Part shown: positions 17,441-26,748 of the stretch, piece after piece
Position numbering within the stretch: the stretch's first letter is position 1
Layout: every line of letters begins with the position of its first letter
DNA from: Algimonas ampicilliniresistens
Lineage (GTDB): Bacteria > Pseudomonadota > Alphaproteobacteria > Caulobacterales > Maricaulaceae
Assembly (NCBI RefSeq): GCF_030159955.1
Contig: NZ_BSNK01000001.1
Span: 186,001-250,000 of the forward strand
DNA: 64,000 nucleotides
Reading direction: 5' to 3'
Position numbers and translations under genes: made by a program
The notes under the pieces: generated by a model
The model's input: only the letters and a program-made list of their open reading frames with translations
What the model was told of the DNA's origin: nothing
Databases searched by the model: none

Positions 17441-18049
17441 ATGAAGACACTCCTGATTTCCGGCGGTAGCGCCTCTGGAAAGACGTGGCTGACGCGCCGC
17501 ATTATGAAGTCGATTCCCGATGCAACGATTCTGGCGCAAGACTCCTTCTACCATGATCGTCCCTCCGGCAGTGCAGAGGATCGTCATGATTTCGATTTTG
17601 ATCAGCCTTACGCAATCGATTGGGCGGAAATGGAAACAGCGTTGACGCGACTCCGCGCTCAGAAAGTGGCCGACATTCCGCTCTATGACTTTAGTGTGTC
17701 TCTGCGCGCCGGGTCTGAGCGTCTTATCCCGACAGGCGACACCTTGATTGTCGATGGGACATTGGTGCTGAGCCAACCGCAATTGGTCGAGTTGGCTGAC
17801 GTTTGCGTCTATGTTCGCTGTCACGAAGCCCTGCGCCGATCGAGGCGTGAACGTCGCGATGTGGAGGAGCGAGGCCGCGAATTGGAGTTCGTCCGTCGAC
17901 AGCTGGCTGAACAAGTTTTCCCCGCGCATGAGCAATTCGTGAAACCGTCAGCCCAGCATGCTGATCTGATTCTGGATGCCGAGTATATTGTCAGCGACCC
18001 CGACAGTGCGGTGAGACAGGTTCTAGCGCTTCTGGAAAAGACAGGCTAG
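17441..18049 (+). CDS. udk: Uridine kinase-like P-loop kinase
   Basis: A 202-residue cytoplasmic kinase of the uridine kinase/phosphoribulokinase-like fold. The Walker A loop GGSASGKT lies at residues 8-15. QDSFYHDRP follows, equivalent to the conserved DSFY substrate region, and then FDQPYAIDW (Phe-Asp-x-Pro, as in uridine kinases) and IVDGTLVL at the Walker B position. The lid helix has RRSRRERRDVEERGRE. ATG 17441 directly precedes the P-loop strand; a GTG 42 bases earlier is unlikely. Location next to a concentrative nucleoside transporter gene (84 bp downstream) fits pyrimidine nucleoside salvage: import, then 5'-phosphorylation. Exact nucleoside specificity is inferred from context only. 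Confidence 0.85.
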   Translation: MKTLLISGGSASGKTWLTRRIMKSIPDATILAQDSFYHDRPSGSAEDRHDFDFDQPYAIDWAEMETALTRLRAQKVADIPLYDFSVSLRAGSERLIPTGDTLIVDGTLVLSQPQLVELADVCVYVRCHEALRRSRRERRDVEERGRELEFVRRQLAEQVFPAHEQFVKPSAQHADLILDAEYIVSDPDSAVRQVLALLEKTG

Positions 18050-18133
18050 GTCGTTCCGATATGACGGGTCCGGCATGGAGCGGGAATCCGGCGTTAGTAT
18101 GCGTGACGCGTCCGGGCGCGAGGGGATCGATCC

Positions 18134-19366
18134 ATGAACCATCCTGCCTTCGGGCTTGTCGGCATTGCCGTATTGTTTGCGATTGCCGTCGCCTTTTCGT
18201 CTGACCGCCGCTCCATCTCACCGCGCATTGTGTTGGCGAGTTTTGGCCTTCAGGTCGCCATTGCCGTGCTGGTCTTATTCGTGCCGGTTGGAAAGACCGC
18301 GCTCGGGGCCTTGGCCGGGGGCTTCCAAACTCTGCTCGATTATTCCAACGATGGTATCTCCTTTATGTTCGGGCCGCTGGGCGACCCATCCAATCTAGGA
18401 TTCATTTTCTTCGTGCGGGTCTTGCCTGTCATCATCTTTTTCGCCGCGCTGATGGAAGTGTTGTATTATCTCAAGATTATGCCGTTCATCGTCCGCTGGG
18501 GTGGACGGTTCATGCAGTGGGTCACGGGGACGCGTCCTATTGAGAGCCTCAATACAGTAGCGAACATTTTCGTCGGTCAGGCTGAGGCTCCGCTGTCGCT
18601 CAAGCCCTATTTGAAGAATATTTCCAAGTTCGAGTTGTTCACCATCATGGTCTCGGGCTTGGCCTCTATCGCCGGGTCAGTCATGGCGGGTTATGTGGAA
18701 ATGGGCATCCGGGCCGACTTCCTCATCGCTGCTGCCTTTATGAGCGCCCCTGCGGGACTCATGATGGCCAAGATCATTATGCCAAGCCCCCATACGGACG
18801 TCGACGATCCGGTCACGCGTATTGAAGCTCCGGAACCGTCCAGGGAATATAATAATGTGTTTCTTGCTGCCGCGAACGGGGCTCAAACGGGCGTACAGAT
18901 TGCCATCGCTGTCGCGGCCATGCTGATCGCCTTCATCTCGCTGATCGCTTTGGTGAATGGTTTATTGGGTTGGGCCGGGGGGCTGGTCGGGTTTGATGAG
19001 TTGTCGATTCAGTACATATTGGGTTGGCTGTTTTCGCCCGTCATGTGGGCCATTGGTATTCCGTGGGAAGAGGCACGGATTGGCGGCGCTATCTTCGGCG
19101 AGAAGGTCGTGCTCAATGAATTTATCGCCTATTTGTCACTGATCGACGTTCAGGATCAGCTGTCGCCATAATCGGTTACGATCCTGACATTCGCCCTCTG
19201 CGGCTTCGCGAACTTCGCTTCGATCGGGATTTTGCTTGGTGGACTCGGCACAATCATTCCGGACCGGAAGCCAGAAATCGCGCGGATGGGTTTGAAAGCC
19301 GTGTTCGCGGCCAGCCTTGCCAATCTGATGAGCGCGGCCTTGGCGGGGATTCTGGTGGGCCTTTAA
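18134..19366 (+). pseudogene. nupC: Concentrative nucleoside transporter (NupC/CNT), interrupted by an in-frame TAA
   Basis: Codons 1-345 encode a CNT-family cation-coupled nucleoside importer: N-terminal helices, the substrate-site loop VGQAEAPLSLKPYLKNIS, and the second-repeat sequence GEKVVLNEFIAYLSL. A TAA at 19169-19171 then stops translation after DVQDQLSP. The same frame continues without gap for 64 codons ([19 protein letters not shown] through to LVGL, TAA at 19364-19366). That tail is exactly the conserved C-terminal helix pair of the family (CGFANF, then GGLG). The whole would be 410 residues, the normal length. A single base change from AAA, CAA or GAA would explain it. The gene is therefore either a fresh nonsense mutant, a sequencing error or read through. 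Loss of the CGFANF helix should abolish transport. Confidence 0.88.
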
Positions 19367-19380
19367 GCCCGCTTCGCTGC

Positions 19381-20319
19381 TTAGGCTTTGGCGAGTCCGA
19401 TTTCGCGCAGTCGCTCGTCCAGATAAACTCGCGCCGTAACTGGCGTTTTGGCCTTGCCGCCCATCTCAAGACAGGTCGGTAGAGCTTCGAGTAGGAAGTC
19501 GTTCGCCGGGTGTAGGAAGAACGGCATGGAATAGCGCGAATGCGGCGCGCGCTCTCGTGTTGGATTGACCACCCTATGTGTGGTTGACGGGATGACGCCG
19601 CCTGTAAGTCGGTCGAGCATATCGCCGGCATTGACCACCAGCGAGCCCAGCGGCGCATCAATCGATAGCCAGACACCTGAGCGGTGCTTGACTTGAAGGC
19701 CAGCTTCTTCAGCGCCCAACAGCAATGTCAGCAGATTGATATCCTCATGTTCCGCAGCCCGCACAGCAGACCCTGCGCCTTCGGGCATGGGTGGGTAATG
19801 AAGAAGGCGGAGAATCGAATTGCCATTATCGAGTGCGGCGCTCATCCGCTCCGGTGTCATATCCAAGGTCTCGCCGATGGAAATCATCAAGGTCCGCGCA
19901 AAGTCGTCCATGGCATTGAACAGATCGTGGGATGAGCGATCAAAGTGCGGCAGGCCTGCAACATCGGGCGTTCCCGGAATGCCGGGGATGGTGTCACGAC
20001 CAACATGCCAGAACTCCTTCAGATCAGGTGCATCCTGATCCTTAGCCGATTCGGTACCGAACGGAGAATAACCGCGTTGGAAATGACTATCCGGCATCGC
20101 ATATTGAGTTTTAGCTCCAACAGGCTGCGCAAAAAAGTCGCGGCTCGCCGATTCTACCGCCTCAATGTCGGTCTGTGGGATCGTATGATTGCGAATCACG
20201 ATGAAGCCCGTCTCTCGCATTCCCGCGACGAGATCCCGCCCAAATTTGGCGCGATCCGCAGTAAACTGTGAGAAATCCAGCTCTGCAATCTTCAGAGTCT
20301 TGTCCATAAGGTCTGTCAT
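19381..20319 (-). CDS. 2-oxoglutarate/Fe(II) oxygenase, isopenicillin N synthase-like
   Basis: A 312-residue cytoplasmic non-heme iron oxygenase. The N-terminal DIOX_N part has FIVIRNHTIP and FFAQPVGAK. The catalytic jelly roll keeps the iron facial triad His191-x-Asp193 (EHEDINLLTLL) and His248 (STTHRVVNP), and the cosubstrate-binding Arg262-x-Ser264 (SRYSMPFF). The presence of the RxS pair suggests 2-oxoglutarate is used, unlike isopenicillin N synthase itself. It is convergent with the broken nucleoside transporter gene and divergent from the phosphate-linked TonB receptor. The substrate cannot be deduced from sequence; relatives act on many small molecules. Confidence 0.88.
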   Translation of the reverse strand: MTDLMDKTLKIAELDFSQFTADRAKFGRDLVAGMRETGFIVIRNHTIPQTDIEAVESASRDFFAQPVGAKTQYAMPDSHFQRGYSPFGTESAKDQDAPDLKEFWHVGRDTIPGIPGTPDVAGLPHFDRSSHDLFNAMDDFARTLMISIGETLDMTPERMSAALDNGNSILRLLHYPPMPEGAGSAVRAAEHEDINLLTLLLGAEEAGLQVKHRSGVWLSIDAPLGSLVVNAGDMLDRLTGGVIPSTTHRVVNPTRERAPHSRYSMPFFLHPANDFLLEALPTCLEMGGKAKTPVTARVYLDERLREIGLAKA

Positions 20320-20360
20320 GCCGCTTCAATAACTCGAATGCCGCGAAAGGAAAGTGCGTG

Positions 20361-20380
20361 CTGTGTCTCAAATGACACAG
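20361..20380. promoter_or_regulatory. 7-bp inverted repeat in a divergent promoter region
   Basis: CTGTGTC (20361-20367) and GACACAG (20374-20380) are perfect arms separated by TCAAAT. The element lies between the oxygenase start (20319) and the Pho box, 40 bp from the oxygenase gene. It could be an operator for the oxygenase or a second regulator of the TonB receptor. Confidence 0.4.
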
Positions 20381-20409
20381 AGCTGAGGTTTCCTCGGAAC
20401 ATTGCAGTA

Positions 20410-20427
20410 CTGTCACATAACTGTCTA
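20410..20427 (+). promoter_or_regulatory. Pho box (PhoB binding site)
   Basis: CTGTCAC-ATAA-CTGTCTA, two 7-bp direct repeats 11 bp apart, matches the PhoB box consensus CTGTCAT-A/T-rich-CTGTCAY at all but two or three positions. It lies 93 bp upstream of the TonB-dependent receptor start (20520), whose downstream neighbours are two phosphatases. This strongly suggests induction by phosphate starvation. Confidence 0.8.
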
Positions 20428-20519
20428 AAACCATTGCTAGGGGGCGCGCAAAGTTGCCGGGAACGTCCCGGTTACAGCGCAATATACCTCACATCGACAG
20501 ACTTTCCGGAGTGTCTCCA

Positions 20520-23500
20520 ATGTCAAAACGCCTTTCTATCGGCGCCGCCTTCCTGCTCGGCACGAGCACGATTGCCGCCGCTGCTCTCATTCCGACCCTT
20601 GCTCAAGCTCAGGTCACAACCTCCACTATTCGCGGTTTCGTTCAAACCGAAGCCGGCGCGCCAGTCGCCAATGCAAACATCAGCCTCGTTAATACGGAAA
20701 CAGGCTTCGCTCGGACTGTTACGACTGATGGTGATGGCGGCTTTGCCGTTCGCAACCTGTCCGTCACAGGCGCCTACAATGTTGAAGTGACCGCCGCGAA
20801 CCTTCGTGGACAGCGTGTAGAAGGCATTCGTCTTTCTCTCGGTGATGAGTCGCTACTAACTTTCGCTCTGGCATCCGAAAATTTTGAAGATGAAATCATC
20901 GTCGTCGGCCAGCGCCAAGTTGTTGCAGATTTGGCAACAGGCCCAAATGTATCTTTCGGGATTACGACGATCGAGAATGCGCCCGCTATCAACCGGAACA
21001 TTGCAGATATTATTCGTCTCGACCCCCGTGTTTTCATCGATGAGAGCCGTGGCGATATCAACTCTGTCCAGTGTGTCGGCCAAAGCTCACGCTTCAACTC
21101 TATCACGCTTGACGGTATCTCAATGGACGATGCTTTTGGTCTGAACTCTAACGGTTACCCTACAGAGCGCATGCCATTCCCGTTCGACGCCATCGAACAG
21201 GTTTCTGTGGAAATCGCACCTTTTGATGTCAAATATGGCGGTTTCACAGCCTGTAACATAAACTCAGTCACTAAATCCGGCGGAAATGAATTCCACGGCG
21301 GGGCTTTCATCGACTATACAAATGAAAGCCTGCGCGGCGGGAAAGTTGATGGTGTGGATACAGCCTTCAACCCATTCGATGAAATTCGATATGGTATTAA
21401 TGTCCGTGGCCCGATCATCAAAGACAAGCTTTTCTTCAGCGTCGCCTACGAAAAGCTAGAGGGCGCTAACACATTCAATCTTCAAGAGACTGTCGGGAAT
21501 GGAGCTTTCCAGATCAGCCAAGCTGAACTTGATCGTATCTCTGCCATTTCCAATACAGTCTATCAGTACGACCCGGGGACAACGCCTGAAAGTTTTGATA
21601 ACGCCGACGAGAAAATTCTCGTGAAGCTTGACTGGAACATCAGTGATCAGCATCGCGCGGCCTTAACGTATAACTATAATGACGGCTTCAACACTGTTCG
21701 GTCCGATGGTGACAGTGACGAGTTCGAATTTTCTAACCACTTGTACAATCGTGGCTCCCGCATTCACTCATTCGCGGGTTCTCTTTACTCAGACTGGACC
21801 GACAATTTCTCGACAGAGTTTTTGGCGAGCTATCTAGACTTCAAAAATGACGTCCGTTCAGTCGGCGGAAACGACTTTGGCGAAATTCAGATCGATACGG
21901 GCGATGTGACGGTTTACCTGGGTGGTGACGATAGCCGCCAGTCTAATAAGCTAGATTATCAGAAGCTCGATCTGGTATTCCGTGCCAACTACGACATGGG
22001 AGATCACTCTTTCTTGTTTGGTGCAGAACGTCGCGATCTGGATGTTTTCAACCTGTTTGTTCAGCACACTGAAACGGAGCTGCGTTTTAGGGGTATCGAC
22101 AACTTTGAAAATGGTTTGGTTGATCGCATTTATTACAACAATGCACCCTCTCAGAACCCGGACGATGCTGCTGCAGACTGGGGCTACGCACAATACTCAC
22201 TTTATGGCCAGGATGAGTTCCAGCTTCTCGATAATCTATCAGTTATCGCTGGTCTGCGATACGACTGGTACACGACGTCGGATCTGCCGACTGAGAACCC
22301 GGACTTTGTCGCCGATTATGGCTTCTCCAACTCTCAAACCCTGGACGGAGAAGATCTCATTCAGCCACGCCTCGCAGCCGTTTGGGACGCAACGCCTAGC
22401 CTTCAAGTTCGTGCAGGCGTAGGCCGTTATTCCGGCGGTAACCCAAATGTTTGGTTGTCGAACAATTATTCGGCCAACAACATCGATCAGGTTGGCGCCT
22501 TGGCGCGCGCTGGTCGCGGGGGTCAACCAAATCCAATTGATTTGTTCGCGCAGACCTATTCAGGCGCTGAAGAAGGTGTGCCAAACTTCGCCGGCTACGC
22601 TATTCCGGACGTTGTCTATGATGCTGTTGGAAGTGGTGTTGGATCTAACTTCGAGCTGAACTATCTGGACCCGAACTTCAAAATTCCGTCTGAGTGGAAA
22701 TACTCAATCGGAGCTACCTTCTCACCGGACTTTGATACGGGTGAGTCTATTTTCGGTGGTCTGTGGACGATCCAAGCTGATGTGTTGTGGTCAGATGGCA
22801 AGGACACGGCGATCGTTCAACGCGGCGATCTGGTTCCAACCGGCACTCAAACTGTTAATGGCGTAACTGTTCCCACTTATAGTAGCCCGTTGATGGATAC
22901 GTTTGTTCTGACAAATAGCGATCTTGGAAACCAAGCCTTTGTCGCATCTCTGGGCATATCCAAAGATTGGGATAATGGTTGGTCTGCGACATTAGGTTAT
23001 GCCTATTCGGACGCTGAAGATGTTCAGCCGATGACTAGCTCTGTCGCTTTCTCGAACTACAACAACCGGGCCTATACTGATCCGCAAGAACAGGTTCTGG
23101 CCACATCTAACTACAACACGAAGCATCGTTTCACTGGATCTGTGTCCTACACCAAGGACTTCTGGAAAGATTACGATACGAATATCTTCGCATACTTCCA
23201 GTCGAGCTCCGGTACGCCTTATAGTTTGGTGGATCGTAATCCGAACAGCTATTACAACTTCACACCGTTCTTGGACGGCGGCGGAGTCTTGCTTCCGGGT
23301 GAAGAGCGGAACGGTCGTACAGGCCCATCATGGACCAAAGTTGATCTGAAAATCTCTCAGGACTTGCCAGGTCTGCGGGCTGACGATCGGGCACAAATCT
23401 TCATGGTTATTGATAACCTCACGAACCTGTTGAATGATGAATGGGGCGTTTTGCGCCAGCCAAGCTTCCCGCTCACGCTGGCCCAAGGGCAACCATTCTC

Positions 23501-23558
23501 AACGAGCTTCGACGCTTCAGCATACGAAATCCGTTTTGGTGCATCTTACGACTTCTAG
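20520..23558 (+). CDS. TonB-dependent receptor, Oar-like with carboxypeptidase-regulatory domain
   Basis: A 1012-residue outer-membrane receptor. The signal peptide ends in LAQAQ (about residue 30). A carboxypeptidase-regulatory-like beta-sandwich follows (TIRGFVQTEAGAPVANANISL to GAYNVEVTA), then a TonB-box-like EDEIIVVGQ, a plug (INRNIADIIRLDPRVFIDES, CVGQSSRFNSITLDGI, GGFTACNINSVTKSGGNEFHG) and a very long barrel ending in EIRFGASYDF. The start at ATG 20520 fits the signal peptide; an upstream in-frame GTG or ATG would add a polar tail. A Pho box lies 93 bp upstream. A terminator ends the transcript. With PhoD and PhoA downstream, the receptor may import a phosphorylated organic compound or help exploit it. 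The ligand itself is inferred only from context. Confidence 0.9.
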   Translation: MSKRLSIGAAFLLGTSTIAAAALIPTLAQAQVTTSTIRGFVQTEAGAPVANANISLVNTETGFARTVTTDGDGGFAVRNLSVTGAYNVEVTAANLRGQRVEGIRLSLGDESLLTFALASENFEDEIIVVGQRQVVADLATGPNVSFGITTIENAPAINRNIADIIRLDPRVFIDESRGDINSVQCVGQSSRFNSITLDGISMDDAFGLNSNGYPTERMPFPFDAIEQVSVEIAPFDVKYGGFTACNINSVTKSGGNEFHGGAFIDYTNESLRGGKVDGVDTAFNPFDEIRYGINVRGPIIKDKLFFSVAYEKLEGANTFNLQETVGNGAFQISQAELDRISAISNTVYQYDPGTTPESFDNADEKILVKLDWNISDQHRAALTYNYNDGFNTVRSDGDSDEFEFSNHLYNRGSRIHSFAGSLYSDWTDNFSTEFLASYLDFKNDVRSVGGNDFGEIQIDTGDVTVYLGGDDSRQSNKLDYQKLDLVFRANYDMGDHSFLFGAERRDLDVFNLFVQHTETELRFRGIDNFENGLVDRIYYNNAPSQNPDDAAADWGYAQYSLYGQDEFQLLDNLSVIAGLRYDWYTTSDLPTENPDFVADYGFSNSQTLDGEDLIQPRLAAVWDATPSLQVRAGVGRYSGGNPNVWLSNNYSANNIDQVGALARAGRGGQPNPIDLFAQTYSGAEEGVPNFAGYAIPDVVYDAVGSGVGSNFELNYLDPNFKIPSEWKYSIGATFSPDFDTGESIFGGLWTIQADVLWSDGKDTAIVQRGDLVPTGTQTVNGVTVPTYSSPLMDTFVLTNSDLGNQAFVASLGISKDWDNGWSATLGYAYSDAEDVQPMTSSVAFSNYNNRAYTDPQEQVLATSNYNTKHRFTGSVSYTKDFWKDYDTNIFAYFQSSSGTPYSLVDRNPNSYYNFTPFLDGGGVLLPGEERNGRTGPSWTKVDLKISQDLPGLRADDRAQIFMVIDNLTNLLNDEWGVLRQPSFPLTLAQGQPFSTSFDASAYEIRFGASYDF

Positions 23559-23588
23559 GATGGTCTTTCGTTAGACACTTAAATTATG

Positions 23589-23618
23589 AGGCCCGCCTTT
23601 CCCAAGGCGGGCCTTTTT
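23589..23618 (+). terminator. Intrinsic terminator after the Oar-like receptor
   Basis: An 11-bp perfect stem, AGGCCCGCCTT (23589-23599) with AAGGCGGGCCT (23604-23614), has a 4-base loop and is followed by a run of five T. It separates the receptor transcript from phoD. Confidence 0.93.
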
Positions 23619-23653
23619 GTTAGCCCCATGGTGAACTTCGCAGGATTCCCGAT

Positions 23654-25231
23654 ATGACCTTTGATCGCCGTACGCTTCTGTCATCGCTCGCTGGGACCGC
23701 CGGCCTCGTCGCCTGTCAGACAACCGCCGCGTCCACGGGTTTGGCCGCACCAGTGAAGCTCAATTCTGGACTTGGTAAATTGGGTGAAGACACGCTGTTT
23801 CCGCTCGGCGTTGCTAGCGGCGACCCCCTGTCGGACGGCGTCGTCCTCTGGACACGGATTGTGCCAGATCCGCTCGGTCTTGATAATCCTTTGCCGGGCT
23901 CAATCGATGTGGATTGGGAAGTGGCCGATGATGAGTTGTTTGCCAAAGTGGTGCAACGCGGTCGCACACGGGCCACGGCGGATTGGGCCCATAGTGTGCA
24001 CGTCGAAGTGTCCGGGCTAAAACCTGCTCGCCAGTATTTCTACCGCTTCATTGCGGATGGGCAGAAGAGCCCGACAGGGATGACGCGCACGGCTCCGACC
24101 TATCTCGCGCCGACGGACCGCGCACGGTTCGGCGTTGTGACCTGCCAACATTACGAGCAAGGCTTCTTCAACGCCTACACCGACCTAATCGAGATGGACC
24201 CCGATTTCATCCTGCATATGGGTGATTATATTTATGAGGCGAGCTGGGGTCCGCAGGTCCGCCGTCAGGCCGAAGTTGAGGCCATGGATCTGAGCGATTA
24301 TCGTCGTCTTCACGCTCAATATAAACTCGATCCCTTCCTTCAAGACGCGCACCGCCGCGTGCCGTGGTTGATGATCTGGGACGATCATGAAGTCGTGAAC
24401 GATTATGCGGGGTTCAACGATGAAAATTATATGCCGCCCGCCGAAGTGCGCGCGCGCCGCGCTGCCGCCTATCAGGCCTATTACGAACATATGCCCGTTC
24501 GCTTGCGGTCGCGCCCACGTGGACCCGACATGCATTTTCACGATAATTTCCAATATGGCGATCTACTTTCCATCGCTCTGACGGATGCGCGCCAATATCG
24601 CGACGACCAAGCCTGTCAGACGCCGGAAGATGGCGGCGCGTCGCTAGTCAATTGCGATGAGCTTTATGATCCAAATCGCTCTATGCTCGGTATGCAGCAG
24701 GAACGGGATCTGCTCCGGGGGATCGGCCGTTCTGGCGCGACGTGGGAAGTGTTGGCGCAGCCGACTTTGTTTGCGCGCCTCAATCAGACGGACCGCGACG
24801 GTAATCCTGGCGCTTGGAGCGATGGTTGGGATGGCTACGCACCAACGCGGGAACGTATTCTTGACATGGTCGAGCGCCGTAAACCGCAGAACTTCATCTC
24901 ATTGGGCGGGGACATGCATAGCTGGTGGGTCACCGATCTGAAGCCGCGCTTTAATGATGAAAATTCACCGGTCGTCGGATCGGAATTCGTGACCACATCG
25001 ATCACCGCGCACAGCTACGCTTATGGTCGCTTCTCACGCATGCTGCCCGATAACCCACACATTAAATTCTTTGATGATCGGCAACGCGGCCATACGTTCA
25101 TGGATGTGACTAAGGATCGCTGGGCAGCGACGCTTCGATCCATGAACAATGTTTATGATCCCAACGCAGGCGCGACCACGCGCGGGACTTGGGTCGTCGA
25201 AAACGGCAAACCTGGCGTGATTGAAGCGTAA
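23654..25231 (+). CDS. phoD: PhoD-like alkaline phosphatase/phosphodiesterase, Tat-exported
   Basis: A 525-residue extracytoplasmic calcium/iron phosphoesterase. The N-terminus has a twin-arginine motif (DRRTLLSSLAG) and a hydrophobic stretch ending in GLVACQ, so Tat export and possibly lipidation are expected. A fibronectin-like N-domain (residues about 45-145, LGVASGDPLSDGVVLWTR) precedes the metallophosphatase domain, which has VTCQHYEQGFFNAYTDL, LHMGDYIYE, WDDHEVVNDYAG and LGGDMHSWW. These are the metal-ligand motifs of the PhoD family. The phoA-type gene follows after 10 bp, so the two are an operon for releasing phosphate from diesters and monoesters. Separation from the receptor by a terminator suggests a second promoter, although no Pho box was found immediately upstream. 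Confidence 0.94.
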   Translation: MTFDRRTLLSSLAGTAGLVACQTTAASTGLAAPVKLNSGLGKLGEDTLFPLGVASGDPLSDGVVLWTRIVPDPLGLDNPLPGSIDVDWEVADDELFAKVVQRGRTRATADWAHSVHVEVSGLKPARQYFYRFIADGQKSPTGMTRTAPTYLAPTDRARFGVVTCQHYEQGFFNAYTDLIEMDPDFILHMGDYIYEASWGPQVRRQAEVEAMDLSDYRRLHAQYKLDPFLQDAHRRVPWLMIWDDHEVVNDYAGFNDENYMPPAEVRARRAAAYQAYYEHMPVRLRSRPRGPDMHFHDNFQYGDLLSIALTDARQYRDDQACQTPEDGGASLVNCDELYDPNRSMLGMQQERDLLRGIGRSGATWEVLAQPTLFARLNQTDRDGNPGAWSDGWDGYAPTRERILDMVERRKPQNFISLGGDMHSWWVTDLKPRFNDENSPVVGSEFVTTSITAHSYAYGRFSRMLPDNPHIKFFDDRQRGHTFMDVTKDRWAATLRSMNNVYDPNAGATTRGTWVVENGKPGVIEA

Positions 25232-25241
25232 GAGTAGGATA

Positions 25242-26738
25242 ATGGATATGACTCACATGGCACACAAAAGTCTGTTGCTGACAACAGCGCTATTTCTCGG
25301 GGCTTGCACGACCACGGCTGCGACGATGAAAGCAGACGATCAATACACCGCAGACAATCCGGTGCTGGCGGCGAAGATTGCGGCGGAACCCGTGCGAACA
25401 CCGGCCAAGAACCTGATCTTATTCATCGGCGATGGGATGGGAATTTCCACCGTGACGGCGGCGCGTATTTTCGAAGGCCAACAACAGGGTGGGCCGGGCG
25501 AGGATCACGAATTGTCATGGGAGAGCTTTCCCTACACAGCCCTGTCCAAGACCTACAACACCAACCAGCAAGTGCCAGATTCTGCCGGTACAGCGACTGC
25601 TATGTATACAGGCGTAAAAACGCGCGCTGGGGTTCTGGGTGTTGGGCCGGATGTGCAGCGCGGCGACTGCGCTGCTGTCGAAGCCGGATCGCTGAGAACG
25701 TTCTGGGATGATGCCGCGGATGAGGGGATGAAACTGGGTCTTATTTCGACCGCGCGTCTGACCCATGCAACACCCGCGGCGGCTTATGCCCATTCGTCAG
25801 AGCGTAATTGGGAATATGACGGTGAATTGTCTGATGATGCCAAGGCAGGTGGATGTCGGGATATCGCAACACAATTCGTAGAGGAGAACATCATCGATGT
25901 GGCACTGGGCGGCGGACGCAGAGCTTTCTTGCGCGATACGGATCCCGAGCCTGACCTGCCTGATACAATGGGCCGCCGGACAGATGGGATCAGCTTGATT
26001 GAAGCATGGCAGATGAAAAACCCGGACGGCAAGGTCGTCTTCGATACTGCAGGTTTTAAAGCATTGCAGCCAGGCCAAGACGAGCGGGTGCTCGGCCTAT
26101 TCGATTCTAGCCATCTTGATTTCTCGGCTGTTCAGACAGGCCCCGAACTTCAACCGACCATCGCCGAATTAACGGCGAGCGCGATTGAGCTGCTCTCCGC
26201 GAGTGGCGACGGTTTCGTACTGATGGTAGAAGGCGGCCGCATCGACCACGCCCATCATGGCGGCAACGCCTTTAATGCTCTGTCGGATACAGTCGCTTTT
26301 GCCGAAGCCGTCGCGGTTGCTGATGCGATGACATCAGATTCGGATACGACCATCATGGTCACGGCGGACCACTCACACGTCTTCACCATCGCGGGCTATC
26401 CAACGCGCGGTAATCCGATCTTGGGTCTTGTTTCTGGCAATGATGGCAGCGGCGAACCGACAGGAGAGATCGTGTTAGCCAGCGACGACGCGCCTTACAC
26501 AACGCTCGGTTATGCTAATGGTCCGGGGGCTGTCTCAGGCCCACGTCCGCAGCTGACCGATGAGGACGTTACTGCTCCCGATTATCGGCAGCAGGCAACA
26601 GTTCCGATGCGCGGTGAAACTCATGCGGGCGAAGATGTCGCCATTTACGCCAAGGGCCCGCGTGCCTTTGTTGTGTCTGGTGTTGTAGAGCAGAGCTTCG
26701 TTCACGACGCCGTGCGTTACGCGCTCGATCTGGACTAG
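25242..26738 (+). CDS. phoA: PhoA-type alkaline phosphatase, lipoprotein
   Basis: A 498-residue zinc/magnesium phosphomonoesterase. A lipoprotein signal (LLLTTALFLGAC, Cys22) places it at the membrane or outer-membrane face. Metal and catalytic motifs are complete: LFIGDGMG, nucleophile Ser114 in PDSAGTATAMYTG, THATPAAAYAH, VEGGRIDHAHHGGN, TADHSHVFT and GETHAGEDV. ATG 25242 follows a GTAGGA site. A TTG 21 bases upstream overlaps phoD but is a poorer choice. It is cotranscribed with phoD. Its last codons lie 11 bp from the convergent galE stop. It resembles the large PhoA-like enzymes of marine bacteria more than the E. coli dimer type. Confidence 0.95.
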   Translation: MDMTHMAHKSLLLTTALFLGACTTTAATMKADDQYTADNPVLAAKIAAEPVRTPAKNLILFIGDGMGISTVTAARIFEGQQQGGPGEDHELSWESFPYTALSKTYNTNQQVPDSAGTATAMYTGVKTRAGVLGVGPDVQRGDCAAVEAGSLRTFWDDAADEGMKLGLISTARLTHATPAAAYAHSSERNWEYDGELSDDAKAGGCRDIATQFVEENIIDVALGGGRRAFLRDTDPEPDLPDTMGRRTDGISLIEAWQMKNPDGKVVFDTAGFKALQPGQDERVLGLFDSSHLDFSAVQTGPELQPTIAELTASAIELLSASGDGFVLMVEGGRIDHAHHGGNAFNALSDTVAFAEAVAVADAMTSDSDTTIMVTADHSHVFTIAGYPTRGNPILGLVSGNDGSGEPTGEIVLASDDAPYTTLGYANGPGAVSGPRPQLTDEDVTAPDYRQQATVPMRGETHAGEDVAIYAKGPRAFVVSGVVEQSFVHDAVRYALDLD

Positions 26739-26748
26739 CGCGTCCGAT

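Noticed and set aside
18134-19171. Calling the nucleoside transporter a short but complete gene of 345 codons
   Set aside because: The same reading frame continues after the TAA with the conserved family C-terminus up to 19366, so truncation is a nonsense change and not a natural end.
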